From Flavobacteriales bacterium UBA4110 (lineage in GTDB: Bacteria; Bacteroidota; Bacteroidia; Flavobacteriales; Weeksellaceae), in the NCBI GenBank assembly GCA_002383165.1, contig DFXK01000018.1, forward strand, positions 62,001-126,000: a DNA stretch of 64,000 nucleotides. Reading direction: 5' to 3'. Position numbers and translations under genes: made by a program. Under the pieces are notes generated by a model. The model was not told the DNA's origin. It saw only the letters and a program-made list of their open reading frames with translations, and did no database searches. This document shows positions 8,981-17,227 of the stretch, piece after piece (the first letter of the stretch is position 1; each line of letters starts with the position of its first letter).

Positions 8981-9044
8981 TTGTCATTTCGACGAAGGAG
9001 AAATCTATATTCTTCACTTTACTACGTTTTGTTCTGAATGACAA
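8981..9044. repeat. Short intergenic repeat with inverted ends (family A)
   Basis: The element starts TTGTCATTTC and ends GAATGACAA, so its termini are an inverted repeat. The inside holds GACGAAGGAGAAATCT on one strand and GTGAAGAATATAGATTTCTC on the other. Repeats of this look are scattered between genes in Chryseobacterium-group genomes (general knowledge). It fills the gap between two minus-strand genes. Confidence 0.5.
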
Positions 9045-9054
9045 ATTACTAATT

Positions 9055-9627
9055 CTAGCTTCTATCATTAGGATTCCAATATTCCTCAGGCTCATTATGA
9101 AGTTTCGAAACATATCTTGCCAAAACAAAAAGATAATCTGACAATCGGTTCAGATATTTTATCATTTCTGGTCGCACTTCTTCGGATTGATTCAGGAAAA
9201 CTAAACTACGTTCCGCGCGTCTGCAAACCGTTCTCGCCACGTGAAGGAAAGTCGCTGCTTTTCCACCTCCAGGTAAAATGAAATATTGCAAAGGCTCTAC
9301 TTTCGTTTCCATCTCGTCCATCCAGGTTTCCAACTCTTCGATTTCTTTGTCAGAAATCACCAATGGCAATCTTGCTTTTCCATTAGCCAAAAACAATTTA
9401 TCAATCGGAGTCGAAGCTTCTGAACCAACTGTAAACAAATCAAACTGAATTTTCTTAAGCTGAGCAATGACATTTTCATCTTCAATGTGAGATTTTGCAA
9501 CACCAATCGAAGCATTGAGTTCATCTATATTGCCGTAAGATTCTACTCTTGCGCTCGCTTTAGAGATTCTGCTTCCACCGTAAAGTCCAGTTTCGCCTTT
9601 ATCGCCAGTTTTTGTATATATTTTCAT
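9055..9627 (-). CDS. PduO-type ATP:cob(I)alamin adenosyltransferase
   Basis: A 190-residue protein with the family N-terminal ATP-binding motif YTKTGDKGETGLYGG at residues 4-18, the YGNIDELNA segment, LPGGGKAA and the conserved basic block ARTVCRRAERS, followed by YLNRLSDYLFVLAR. It transfers the adenosyl group of ATP to cob(I)alamin to make coenzyme B12. The nearby carboxylase suggests propionate or branched-chain metabolism in which methylmalonyl-CoA mutase needs this cofactor (inference). No cobalamin riboswitch is visible upstream. Confidence 0.93.
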   Translation of the reverse strand: MKIYTKTGDKGETGLYGGSRISKASARVESYGNIDELNASIGVAKSHIEDENVIAQLKKIQFDLFTVGSEASTPIDKLFLANGKARLPLVISDKEIEELETWMDEMETKVEPLQYFILPGGGKAATFLHVARTVCRRAERSLVFLNQSEEVRPEMIKYLNRLSDYLFVLARYVSKLHNEPEEYWNPNDRS

Positions 9628-9667
9628 TCTGAAATATTATTGGATAAAATTAACCTTTTTATTTTTG

Positions 9668-9771
9668 AACCACATAGGCACAATAGAATTTATAATGAAT
9701 TTTTTCTAAAAGTTCAAATAGCTATTTAAACTTAATTCTGTTAAGCATTTCCTATGTGTCTATGTGGTTTT
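9668..9771. repeat. Inverted-repeat element with ACCACATAG arms (family B)
   Basis: The left arm AACCACATAGGCACAATAG (9668-9686) is complementary, with small gaps, to the right arm ending CTATGTGTCTATGTGGTTTT (9752-9771). About 65 AT-rich bases lie between the arms. It occupies the divergent gap between the adenosyltransferase and the ABC exporter, where both promoters must lie. Confidence 0.55.
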
Positions 9772-9794
9772 AAATTAATTCTTAACTTGCTGTT

Positions 9795-11603
9795 ATGAAA
9801 AAACCTTTTCAGAAAACAACCAATCTTATCCATATTTTCAATCAATTGAAAAGTTTCATAAAAACTTACAAATGGATGGTTTTCGGAACTTTGGCATTGA
9901 CTTTTATCGGTGCTTTATTTGCTCAGGTCAATCCGATTGTTTTGAAATATACGGTTGATGAAGTCACGAAATTGACACAGCTTCCTCATCCGATGTCGGA
10001 AGGAATTCACGTTTTGATTTTGATTTCGATTATACTTTTGGGAAAAGAATTGGCTAATATTTTTATTCAGTTTGGGCAGAAATTTTATGGTGAAAAAATT
10101 AGAATTAATGTCAGTTCAGAACTCGCACAAGCGGCGATAGACAAAATCCTGACTTACAGAATCGCTTATTATAATGACGACCGACACGAATCCGGGAAAC
10201 TTCAAATCCGCATCGATAGAGGAATTGAAAGCTTAACCAAACTCGTCCAAAACTTTTTCATTGATATTTTGCCATTATTTTCAACTGCAATTATTGCTTT
10301 GATTGTAATGTATATGCAGAATCTTTACGTCGGTTTGGTTTCGACTTTTGTGATTCCGATTTATTTTTATGTGACGTCAAGACAAGCTAAAAAATTAGGA
10401 AATGTAAGACGAACACTGCGAAATCAACGGGAGCAAAAAACATCCGGACTTTTGAATCTCATCAATTCTATAATGGTTATCAAGAGTTTTGTGCGGGAAA
10501 AATTTGAAGGCAAAAAACAGTACAATCTCCAGATGCAATTGATGGAAAGTCAATTATACACGAGAAGAACAAGCTTTATTTTCGATGGCCTGAAAACTTT
10601 TATTGAGCAATTTGGTGTCGTTCTCATCATACTTTTGACGGTTTATTTGGTTCTCGACCAGCAGATGACGATTGGTGCAATTATGCTTCACATCATGTTG
10701 TTCAACAACGTTTCCGCGCCTATTCGTCAGCTTCACAGGATTTATGATGATATGAATGATGCATTTATTTACGCAGAAGGTTATTTCGAAATTTTGAATG
10801 ACGACGACGAAACCGAACCAAATGGAACTATCAATAATATTCCAATTCAAGGCAGTTTTGAAATCAAAAATGTAGATTTCACTTATCCAAACGGAATGAA
10901 AGCTTTGAAAAATGTTTCTCTCAAAATCGAAAATGGGAAAACCACAGCTTTAGTTGGATTAAGTGGCGCAGGAAAATCAACGATTATCAATTTGCTTTGT
11001 AAATTTTATGAACCAGATTCTGGAGAAATACTTTTGGATGGCAACAATCTGAATGATTTTGATAATGATTATCTGCGGGATGACCTTGGTTTGGTACTTC
11101 AGAAAAATCACATTTTCAAAGGAAGTATTGAAGATAATATCCGATACGGTAATCTGGAAGCGACATTAGATGAAATCAAAGAAGCAGCGACAAAAGCTTA
11201 TCTTCACGAGCAGATTTTGGATTTACCGGATGGTTATAATCACGACGCCACACAATTTTCCGGTGGTCAACAACAGAGAATTGCGATTGCAAGATTATTT
11301 CTAAAAAATCCGCCAATTATTTTCTTGGACGAACCAACTGCAAGTCTGGATGCGATTGCAACAGAACAAATCAAAAACTCTCTGGATGCGATAAAAAAAG
11401 AACGAACTGTGATTATTATTTCGCATTCGTTGTCGCAGATTTTGGATTCTGATATGATTTATGTGATGAAAAAAGGCGAGGTTGTGGAAAACGGAACACA
11501 CGAAGAATTGTACGAAAAAGACGGAACTTATCGAGAAATCTTCGATGCTTCTGCAAGAAGTCTGAATCTTGATAGATTGGTGAAAACTTACAAAGAAGAA
11601 TAA
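9795..11603 (+). CDS. ABC exporter, fused permease and ATPase
   Basis: 602 residues. An N-terminal six-helix ABC transmembrane domain (about residues 25-340) is followed by an ATPase domain with Walker A GLSGAGKST near residue 388, signature FSGGQQQR, Walker B IIFLDEPTAS and switch His in IISHSLS. The signature begins FSGG instead of LSGG. Half-transporters of this kind work as dimers at the inner membrane to export lipids, peptides or drugs; the substrate cannot be told. The gene stands alone, followed by a repeat-filled gap and a WYL regulator. Confidence 0.88.
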   Translation: MKKPFQKTTNLIHIFNQLKSFIKTYKWMVFGTLALTFIGALFAQVNPIVLKYTVDEVTKLTQLPHPMSEGIHVLILISIILLGKELANIFIQFGQKFYGEKIRINVSSELAQAAIDKILTYRIAYYNDDRHESGKLQIRIDRGIESLTKLVQNFFIDILPLFSTAIIALIVMYMQNLYVGLVSTFVIPIYFYVTSRQAKKLGNVRRTLRNQREQKTSGLLNLINSIMVIKSFVREKFEGKKQYNLQMQLMESQLYTRRTSFIFDGLKTFIEQFGVVLIILLTVYLVLDQQMTIGAIMLHIMLFNNVSAPIRQLHRIYDDMNDAFIYAEGYFEILNDDDETEPNGTINNIPIQGSFEIKNVDFTYPNGMKALKNVSLKIENGKTTALVGLSGAGKSTIINLLCKFYEPDSGEILLDGNNLNDFDNDYLRDDLGLVLQKNHIFKGSIEDNIRYGNLEATLDEIKEAATKAYLHEQILDLPDGYNHDATQFSGGQQQRIAIARLFLKNPPIIFLDEPTASLDAIATEQIKNSLDAIKKERTVIIISHSLSQILDSDMIYVMKKGEVVENGTHEELYEKDGTYREIFDASARSLNLDRLVKTYKEE

Positions 11604-11618
11604 AATTATCAATTGCGT

Positions 11619-11732
11619 CAGGCTTCAGCCCGATGATTATAATTTGATTTTCAATGGGCTTTAGCCGAAATTTAAACTAAGTTTTGGCTAAAGTCAATTG
11701 AATTTAACATTCGAAAATGGGCTGAAGCCCAT
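11619..11732. repeat. Cluster of GGCTNNAGCC palindromes (family C)
   Basis: Four related units sit in about 110 bases: GGCTTCAGCCC at 11621, GGGCTTTAGCC at 11656, TTGGCTAAAG at 11684 and the perfect palindrome ATGGGCTGAAGCCCAT at 11717-11732. Units can pair with each other as larger stem-loops. It follows the ABC exporter and ends just before the start of the WYL regulator, so it may act as terminator, leader or both. Confidence 0.6.
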
Positions 11733-11764
11733 TTCTATTGATGATTTTTGAAAATTCAAAAAAA

Positions 11765-12727
11765 ATGAATGAAGACCATTACATTAAAAAAATAGACCGA
11801 GTCACATCGATTCTGACACAATTGCAAACTAAGTCAATTGTTCGTGCTCAGGATTTGGCGGAGAAATTTGATGTCAGCATCAGAACGATTTACAGAGATA
11901 TCAAGACTTTGGAAAATGCAGGGATTCCGATTTTTGGAGAAGCCGGTTCGGGTTATTCTTTGGTTGACGGTTATAAACTTCCGCCAGTAATGTTTACGAA
12001 AGAAGAAGTTTTGAGTTTCATTACTGCAGAAAAACTGATGCAGAAATTTTCTCACGAAAGTCTGGATTCTCATTACAATTCTGCAATGGAAAAAGTAAAA
12101 GCGGTCATTAGAAATTCGGAGAAGAATCTCGTTCAGAATATTGAAAATCAAATTGACATCTATTCTTATCGACCAGAGAAATCGGATAACATCAAAAATA
12201 TTATTCCAACTATTTTGGAAAGTATTGCTGATAAAAAACAATTGAAATTTCATTATCAAAATGTTAAAGATGAAGCTAGTGAAAGAATCATCGAAGCGGT
12301 TGGGATTTTCTACGAAGTCAATTATTGGTATGTGATGGCATTTTGTACGATGCGAAAGGATTTCCGACAATTTCGTGTGGACAGAATTTTAAAAATTGAG
12401 AAAACTGAAAATCCATTTCAACAAGAATATGGAAACGTTGGTGATTATCGAAAAAAATCAAAGAATCAGAAAGTTGGGGTTAAGCTTTTGGTTGAGAAAA
12501 AAATCTTGCCTTTTCTTGTCAATTCTAAAAAATATTACGGATTAGTTTCTGAAGAAGAAACTAACAACAAAATGTTGATGACTTTTGAAACCGAGTGGAT
12601 TGAAGAAGGTTTTCCGCGCTGGCTGATTACATTTGCAGATTTTGCTGAAATCATTGAACCCGATTATCTTAAAGATACAATGGATGATTTAATAAACAAG
12701 ATTTCTAACCAATTGAACAAAAAATAA
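11765..12727 (+). CDS. YafY-type HTH/WYL-domain transcriptional regulator
   Basis: From the ATG at 11765 the product is 320 residues; earlier starts at 11738 (TTG) or 11741 (ATG) overlap the repeat cluster and are less likely. The N-terminal helix-turn-helix is RAQDLAEKFDVSIRTIYRDIKTLE (helices inside residues 20-50), with a wing at GSGYSLVDGYKLPP. The central WYL domain has IFYEVNYWYVMAFCTMR and FRVDRI, and a C-terminal WCX-like part follows. Such proteins sense ligands, often nucleic-acid related, and regulate nearby genes. Targets are unknown. Confidence 0.85.
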   Translation: MNEDHYIKKIDRVTSILTQLQTKSIVRAQDLAEKFDVSIRTIYRDIKTLENAGIPIFGEAGSGYSLVDGYKLPPVMFTKEEVLSFITAEKLMQKFSHESLDSHYNSAMEKVKAVIRNSEKNLVQNIENQIDIYSYRPEKSDNIKNIIPTILESIADKKQLKFHYQNVKDEASERIIEAVGIFYEVNYWYVMAFCTMRKDFRQFRVDRILKIEKTENPFQQEYGNVGDYRKKSKNQKVGVKLLVEKKILPFLVNSKKYYGLVSEEETNNKMLMTFETEWIEEGFPRWLITFADFAEIIEPDYLKDTMDDLINKISNQLNKK

Positions 12728-12750
12728 AGCCTGCAAAAAAGCAGACTTTA
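12724..12750. terminator. Possible bidirectional terminator between convergent genes
   Basis: AAAGCCTGC and GCAGACTTT (about 12726-12750) form a nine-base stem with one mismatch around AAAAAA. It lies between the stop of the WYL gene and the convergent DinB gene. Confidence 0.45.
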
Positions 12751-12772
12751 AATTCAAATCAAGCGTACAAAA

Positions 12773-13255
12773 TTATCTTTGTCTCTCCCAGAAAAAAGGA
12801 GGTTCGATTCCCAAAGCTCTCAAGTAAACATAACCTTGACCTCTGTGATGAATCTCATTATCAACAAAATATAGAATATTCTGATAAATAGGAAATTCAT
12901 ACTGTCCAAAAAGGTTGAACATCTCCTGAAAACGTTCTTCTGAAATCTGAGAAAAATATTCGTTAATTGTTTCAGTTTCTTCGTCCCATTTAGCAAGAAT
13001 TTCTGCTTTTGTAGTTGGTTGGAAAGCTTCCTCATTAAAAGCATCGATTGTTTGTCGAACGATACTTTTAAGTGCTGGTCCGCCAATTGCCAAAAGTTCC
13101 AAAGCCAATTTTGCGAATGGTCTCATTCCACCAATTGAAAACTCGAATAAATCTTTCTCTGGAAAAGCTTCAATCACTCTCCTAGTAAGATTTCTGTGTC
13201 CTTGCCAATGGATTAAAAGTTGTTGTGAGTCTAAGACTTTTGCGTTTGCGTTCAT
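12773..13255 (-). CDS. DinB-family protein
   Basis: From the Met at 13255 the product is 160 residues, a typical DinB/YfiT four-helix bundle length. An ATG at 13279 overlaps a -7 box (CAAATTTA on the plus strand, 13277-13284), so 13255 is the better start. Metal-site histidines are likely His in LLIHWQGHRN near the N-terminus and the EIHHRGQGYVYLR motif near the C-terminus. The family includes metal-dependent thiol transferases (bacillithiol S-transferases), which agrees with the BshB1 gene elsewhere in this window; the activity here is inferred only from that. Confidence 0.8.
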   Translation of the reverse strand: MNANAKVLDSQQLLIHWQGHRNLTRRVIEAFPEKDLFEFSIGGMRPFAKLALELLAIGGPALKSIVRQTIDAFNEEAFQPTTKAEILAKWDEETETINEYFSQISEERFQEMFNLFGQYEFPIYQNILYFVDNEIHHRGQGYVYLRALGIEPPFFWERQR

Positions 13256-13372
13256 AATAGTTTGTTTTATTTGATACAAATTTATGACGCAGTTGTGACA
13301 ATAGTTTGTCAGTAGTGTTTTTGGAAAGTGAAATATTTTTATCGCAAAGTCACAAATGAGTTTTTAACTATA

Positions 13373-13409
13373 AGAAAAAAGTCTCAAAGAAAAACTTCGC
13401 GACTTTTAT
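13373..13409 (-). terminator. Possible terminator after the broken lipoprotein gene
   Basis: On the minus strand AAAAGTC and GACTTTTTT arms with an imperfect inner stem (GCGAAG/CTTTGA) are followed by Ts. It stands about 40 bases past the original stop at 13445, which supports that stop as the ancestral gene end. Confidence 0.4.
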
Positions 13410-13444
13410 ATATTAATATAGTCTAAAGAAATACTATTTCAAAT

Positions 13445-14056
13445 TTACTTTGAATTAGTTTTGAGTTCAATCTTTTTATCTAATAATTCCCAATTATCTT
13501 GAAAATCCATATTTACCTTGTAAACTGCAATCTTTACATTAGTGTTTTTTTTCGCTAAATCTTCCCAGACTTTTACGTGGTCTTAATTTAATTTACCCAT
13601 AAATTTTGCCCAATCTATAAAAAGATAAAAATCAGCTTCTGGAAAATCTTCAATCTTATTCTTTTTGAAATCAATCAAATTTTCACTAAACTCCTTTAGG
13701 TTTGACCCTTCTTCTTTCTTTAGGGAGTCATTCAATCTTAGATTAGGTATTGTAGAAAAAAGACCCGCATTACAATCTTTAGTTTCATTTTTGTAAGTTA
13801 TTCTATTTCCACTTGCATCGAATAAAACAGCTTCTGGGATACTTTTTTGAAACTCTTTCAATACAGTTTTATAGACATCTTTATTTTTTACTAATAAAAT
13901 ATTCTCAGAATTCATATCAATTGAATTCATATATTTTTGGAGACTTTCTTGACTTTCAATTTTTGGATTTTTTACACCATAAATAGTTTTTAAAATCGGA
14001 GTACAAGAGCTCAATAATAAGGATAATAAATAAAGATAGAAAAGCTTTTTTTTCAT
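13445..14056 (-). pseudogene. Lipoprotein gene interrupted by one in-frame stop codon
   Basis: The ATG at 14056 starts a lipoprotein signal MKKKLFYLYLLSLLLSSC with lipobox LLSSC. Translation stops at TAA 13583-13585 after 157 residues, in ...DWAKFMGKLN. Reading on in the same frame gives 46 more codons without a stop, DHVKVWEDLAKKNTNVKIAV and so on to a TAA at 13445. This part has normal composition for a coding sequence, including two Trp. The simplest view is a single change of a Lys, Gln or Glu codon to TAA. The central FDASGNRITYK resembles small thioredoxin-like lipoproteins, but no active-site CxxC is present. Function unknown; it may be lost or shortened. It lies 37 bp after lptB. Confidence 0.7.
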
Positions 14057-14093
14057 AATTAGATGATTTTTCATTTGTATAAAAAAGAGAAAT

Positions 14094-14822
14094 TTAAAAC
14101 TTCTCAAACCTAAAGTTCTCCCCAAGATAAGCCTTCCTAACATCTGGGTCATTCGCCAAATCCTCCGGCAGACCTTCCTTCAGGATTTTTCCTTCGAACA
14201 TAATATAAGTTTTGTTAGTAATCGCCAAAGTCTGCTGAACGTTGTGGTCGGTAATCAAGATTCCAATATTTTTCTCCACCAAAGACCTTACGATTTTCTG
14301 AATATCTTCTACCGCGATTGGGTCAACTCCAGCAAAAGGCTCATCCAAAAGAATAAAATTAGGACTTGTTGCTAAACAACGAGCAATTTCCGTTCTACGT
14401 CTTTCACCTCCAGAAAGCAGATCACCACGGTTTTTACGAACGTGTTCCAAATGGAATTCTTCAATCAATTCATCACATTTCTTTTTTTGTTCTTTTTTGG
14501 AAAGTTTTGTTAATTGCAAAACGCCCAAAATATTATCTTCAACAGACAACTTCCTGAAAACCGAAGCTTCCTGCGCCAGATAACCAATACCTTTTTGCGC
14601 TCGTCTGTACATTGCATCCTGCGTGATATTCTGGTTATCAAGGAAAACATTTCCCAAAGTCGGCTTCACCAATCCAACAATCATATAAAAAGACGTTGTT
14701 TTTCCTGCTCCGTTTGGTCCCAAAAGCCCGACAATTTCGCCTTGCTGAACCTCCAACGATACGCCCTTCACCACTTTTTTTGGTCCGTATTCCTTGATTA
14801 AATTTTCTCCTCGTAAAATCAT
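14094..14822 (-). CDS. lptB: LPS export ABC transporter ATP-binding protein LptB
   Basis: 242 residues, the normal LptB length. Walker A is GPNGAGKTT, the Q-loop region GYLAQEASVFRKLSVEDN is the LptB-specific form, the signature is LLSGGERRR and Walker B is FILLDEPFAGVDP, with switch His in LITDHNVQQTL. The C-terminal AYLGENFRF is also typical. It powers extraction of lipopolysaccharide from the inner membrane with LptF/LptG, which are not in this window. The gene precedes the broken lipoprotein gene. Confidence 0.95.
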   Translation of the reverse strand: MILRGENLIKEYGPKKVVKGVSLEVQQGEIVGLLGPNGAGKTTSFYMIVGLVKPTLGNVFLDNQNITQDAMYRRAQKGIGYLAQEASVFRKLSVEDNILGVLQLTKLSKKEQKKKCDELIEEFHLEHVRKNRGDLLSGGERRRTEIARCLATSPNFILLDEPFAGVDPIAVEDIQKIVRSLVEKNIGILITDHNVQQTLAITNKTYIMFEGKILKEGLPEDLANDPDVRKAYLGENFRFEKF

Positions 14823-14915
14823 AAAACAAAGATATATATTTTTTTGATGGAAGACAGATGTCAGAAGATGGAAGTTAAACTTTTACAATTTATTATCTTT
14901 GCAAAAATTCTCAAA

Positions 14916-15686
14916 ATGCTCATAGAAAGCCTTCAAAACGAAAAAATCAAAAAACTAACACGACTTTTGACGAAAAATCAGGACAGAAGAAAAGCCGGTG
15001 TTTTCATTGTAGAAGGACAGCAGGAAAATGAACGTGCACTGCATTTTGGCAATCAGCCAGAAGAATTTTTTATCTGCGAAACTATTTTCAAAGGGTCATT
15101 ACCAGACTCGAAAATCCATTTTGTAACTGAGAAATTATACGAGAAAATAGCCTATCGTGGCACTACAGAAGGAATTATCGGAATTTATAAACTGGAACAA
15201 AGAAATCTGGACGAGTTTAAACCGAAACAGGATTCTGCTGTCATTATTTTAGAAAGTGTAGAAAAACCAGGAAATCTTGGTGCAATATTGAGAAGTTGTG
15301 AAGCTTTCGGCATCAATGCATTGATTGTAACCGACCCAAGAACAGATTTCTATAATCCAAATGTCATTCGTTCCAGTGTAGGCTGTCTTTTCGGGATGAA
15401 TATTTTCCAAGCTTCTAATGAAGAAACCTCAGAATTTCTTAAAATCAATGGATACAACATTTTCACCACCTTTATGAGCGATAATGCACAACATATTCAG
15501 GAGAAAGATCTGACTGCCAAATCTGCTGTTTTGTTCGGGACAGAACATTCCGGATTGAGTGACTTTTGGAAAAATAAAGGAGAAAATGTTTTGATTCCAA
15601 TGTCCGGAAGTATAGATTCCTTAAATCTGAGCAATGCTGCTGCTATTACTTGTTATGAAATCTTGAGACAAAAATTGGAGAAATAA
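14916..15686 (+). CDS. SPOUT (TrmH/SpoU) family RNA 2'-O-methyltransferase
   Basis: The ATG at 14916 is preferred because a -7 box TATCTTTG lies at 14894-14901, after the upstream in-frame ATGs at 14844-14870. This leaves a leader of about eight bases. The product has 256 residues: an N-terminal RNA-binding domain (KIKKLTRLLTKNQDRRKAGVF, VEGQQENERAL) and a C-terminal SPOUT domain with the three motifs EKPGNLGAILRSCEAFG, FGTEHSGLS and IPMSGSIDSLNLSNAAAI. The knotted fold binds SAM and methylates a ribose in rRNA or tRNA. The target is not known. Confidence 0.88.
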   Translation: MLIESLQNEKIKKLTRLLTKNQDRRKAGVFIVEGQQENERALHFGNQPEEFFICETIFKGSLPDSKIHFVTEKLYEKIAYRGTTEGIIGIYKLEQRNLDEFKPKQDSAVIILESVEKPGNLGAILRSCEAFGINALIVTDPRTDFYNPNVIRSSVGCLFGMNIFQASNEETSEFLKINGYNIFTTFMSDNAQHIQEKDLTAKSAVLFGTEHSGLSDFWKNKGENVLIPMSGSIDSLNLSNAAAITCYEILRQKLEK

Positions 15687-15690
15687 AAAA

Positions 15691-15714
15691 AACCGTTTCT
15701 CGAAAGAAACGGTT
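15691..15714. terminator. Bidirectional terminator
   Basis: AACCGTTTCT (15691-15700) and AGAAACGGTT (15705-15714) form a perfect ten-base stem with loop CGAA. A and T runs flank it. It serves the methyltransferase gene (+) and the convergent small lipoprotein gene (-). Confidence 0.85.
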
Positions 15715-15737
15715 TCAAATTCTTAACGTGGTTAAGA

Positions 15738-15968
15738 TTATTTTTTAGCAGCAGCTGAATCAACTTTAGCAGCAGCACCTTCTACTTTAGCAGCAGCAGA
15801 ATCAACTTTTACAGCAGCAGAATCAACGTGAGCAGCAGCAGAATCAAGAGCTGAAGCAGAAGAATCAACTACAGCAGAATCAGCAGAAGCAGTTTCTACG
15901 TTTTCAGTTTTTTTACAAGCTACAAGAGCTACAGCAGCGATAGCAGCTACGAATAATGACTTTTTCAT
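15738..15968 (-). CDS. Ala-rich heptad-repeat lipoprotein (paralog 1)
   Basis: From the ATG at 15968 the product is 76 residues. It has a lipoprotein signal MKKSLFVAAIAAVALVAC with Cys18 as the lipid site. The mature part ends in five seven-residue units: DSAAAHV, DSAAVKV, DSAAAKV, EGAAAKV, DSAAAKK. Such heptads predict a thin helical coiled coil, in layout like the Lpp lipoprotein of enterobacteria, though sequence relation is not claimed. The paralog at 17842 has an almost identical signal. A -7 box (16021-16028) and a palindrome (16061-16095) lie upstream. Confidence 0.75.
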   Translation of the reverse strand: MKKSLFVAAIAAVALVACKKTENVETASADSAVVDSSASALDSAAAHVDSAAVKVDSAAAKVEGAAAKVDSAAAKK

Positions 15969-16020
15969 AATAATTAAATTTAAATTGTTAGTTAATAGAC
16001 TGTCCATTATTTGAACAGGG

Positions 16021-16095
16021 CAAAATTATATCGATAAAATATTTTTGTTTTGAAAATTAATTGTAATATATTTGTAAAACACGATTTACAAATAA
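16021..16095 (-). promoter_or_regulatory. Promoter -7 box and upstream palindrome, paralog 1
   Basis: CAAAATTA at 16021-16028 reads TAATTTTG on the minus strand. A 35-base block at 16061-16095 holds TTTGTAAA and TTTACAAA as an inverted repeat with six bases between. The same block, at the same 32-base distance from the -7 box, stands before paralog 2. No -33 TTTG is present at normal spacing. Confidence 0.55.
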
Positions 16096-16135
16096 CAATC
16101 ACTGTAAATCAACAAATTAAGTATAAAATAGAATT

Positions 16136-17227
16136 TTGAGCGATACCGAATATATACATTTTCAATCCTTAAAAAAGGCTGTTCAGGACAAATATCTTGA
16201 GACACATTCACCAGCTTTTGATGAGATTTCCAAATGGAAAGGAATAGATATTATTTATTTCCAAGAAGATTTGAGACAAAAAGCTAAAGGGAATATAAGT
16301 GAGAAGACTTTTTACACATACTTCAAGAATAATTCTCAGGAAAAAATCCCTAGAATTGATATGCTAAATATCTTATCCGTTTATTCCGGATTTAATTCAT
16401 GGTCTGATTTTAAAAAGAAAAATCCGATAGCAGAAACTGTAGAAGAAACAACTACTGTGGTAGTTTCCGAACCTGCATTAGAAGAACCAATCGAAAAAGT
16501 TACAGTAGAACCGATTCACAATCCAATTACGGAAAAGCCTCCAGTTTCTATTGACAATCAAGCTTTTGATGAAATTAACCAAAATATCAATTTCAAAAGT
16601 CAAAAACAAAATTTCTTAAAAAGATATCTATGGTTGGGAATTTCAGCTTTTCTGTTCGCAACTGTCTTGATATTAATATTTTATGACAATTTGTTCTATA
16701 AAAAATATACTTATGCTTTTACGGATGCGGACAGGAACTCATCCATAAAAGGCGAACTAGATGTTAAAATCATCAGAGAAAATGAATCTCCAATTCTTTT
16801 TAAGGTGAAACCGAATTCTCCTTTCGTGTATGAAACAAAGAGTAAAAGTTTGAAGATGATTATTTCTTCTCCTTTCTATAAGTCTGAGGAAATTACACGG
16901 GATTTGACAAATGCACCTGAAACAGAAAATATCGAGCTGAAACCTAATGAATATGCAGTTCAATTATATTATTACTCAAAATCAATAAAAGATTTTAAGA
17001 AAAAAACGCAGCAACTGAATAGATTAATTAGTGATAATGCACTAATTTATCAGGTAGTCGATAGTGATATTTATGGAATAGAAACGATGGACAAGCAGAA
17101 ATACATATCGCTGGTTACGCTTCCTACTACGAGTTTGGAAAATCTTGAAGTGATTGATTCTCAAATGAAAAACGGAAAAATTGTAATGATTAAATTCAAA
17201 ATTACTGACGATGAAAAAACAAAATAA
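16136..17227 (+). CDS. Membrane-anchored protein of unknown function, TTG start
   Basis: 363 residues. No in-frame ATG precedes the conserved-looking N-terminus, so TTG at 16136 (then SDTEYIHF) is the likely start. Residues 1-100 form a helical domain ending RIDMLNILSVYSGFNSWSDF, a motif common to several Bacteroidota proteins with varied C-terminal parts. An acidic linker (AETVEETTTVVVSEP) follows. One transmembrane helix lies near residues 164-183 (LWLGISAFLFATVLILIFY). The rest is a periplasmic beta-rich part. It overlaps the next gene by 17 bases. I do not recognise a function; a membrane-bound sensor or regulator is possible. Confidence 0.6.
   Translation: MSDTEYIHFQSLKKAVQDKYLETHSPAFDEISKWKGIDIIYFQEDLRQKAKGNISEKTFYTYFKNNSQEKIPRIDMLNILSVYSGFNSWSDFKKKNPIAETVEETTTVVVSEPALEEPIEKVTVEPIHNPITEKPPVSIDNQAFDEINQNINFKSQKQNFLKRYLWLGISAFLFATVLILIFYDNLFYKKYTYAFTDADRNSSIKGELDVKIIRENESPILFKVKPNSPFVYETKSKSLKMIISSPFYKSEEITRDLTNAPETENIELKPNEYAVQLYYYSKSIKDFKKKTQQLNRLISDNALIYQVVDSDIYGIETMDKQKYISLVTLPTTSLENLEVIDSQMKNGKIVMIKFKITDDEKTK

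Noticed and set aside
8971..9794. TPP or cobalamin riboswitch upstream of thiamine diphosphokinase or the adenosyltransferase.
   Set aside because: No riboswitch core motif was seen; the gaps hold repeat families A and B.
11834..12370. Long minus-strand open frame opposite the WYL regulator.
   Set aside because: It is antisense to a clear regulator gene with no start context or domain; its Phe/Ile/Arg-rich composition is that of a shadow frame.
14057..14152. Longer N-terminus for the broken lipoprotein gene (ATG at 14152).
   Set aside because: It overlaps the lptB end and puts 32 extra residues before a clear lipoprotein signal.
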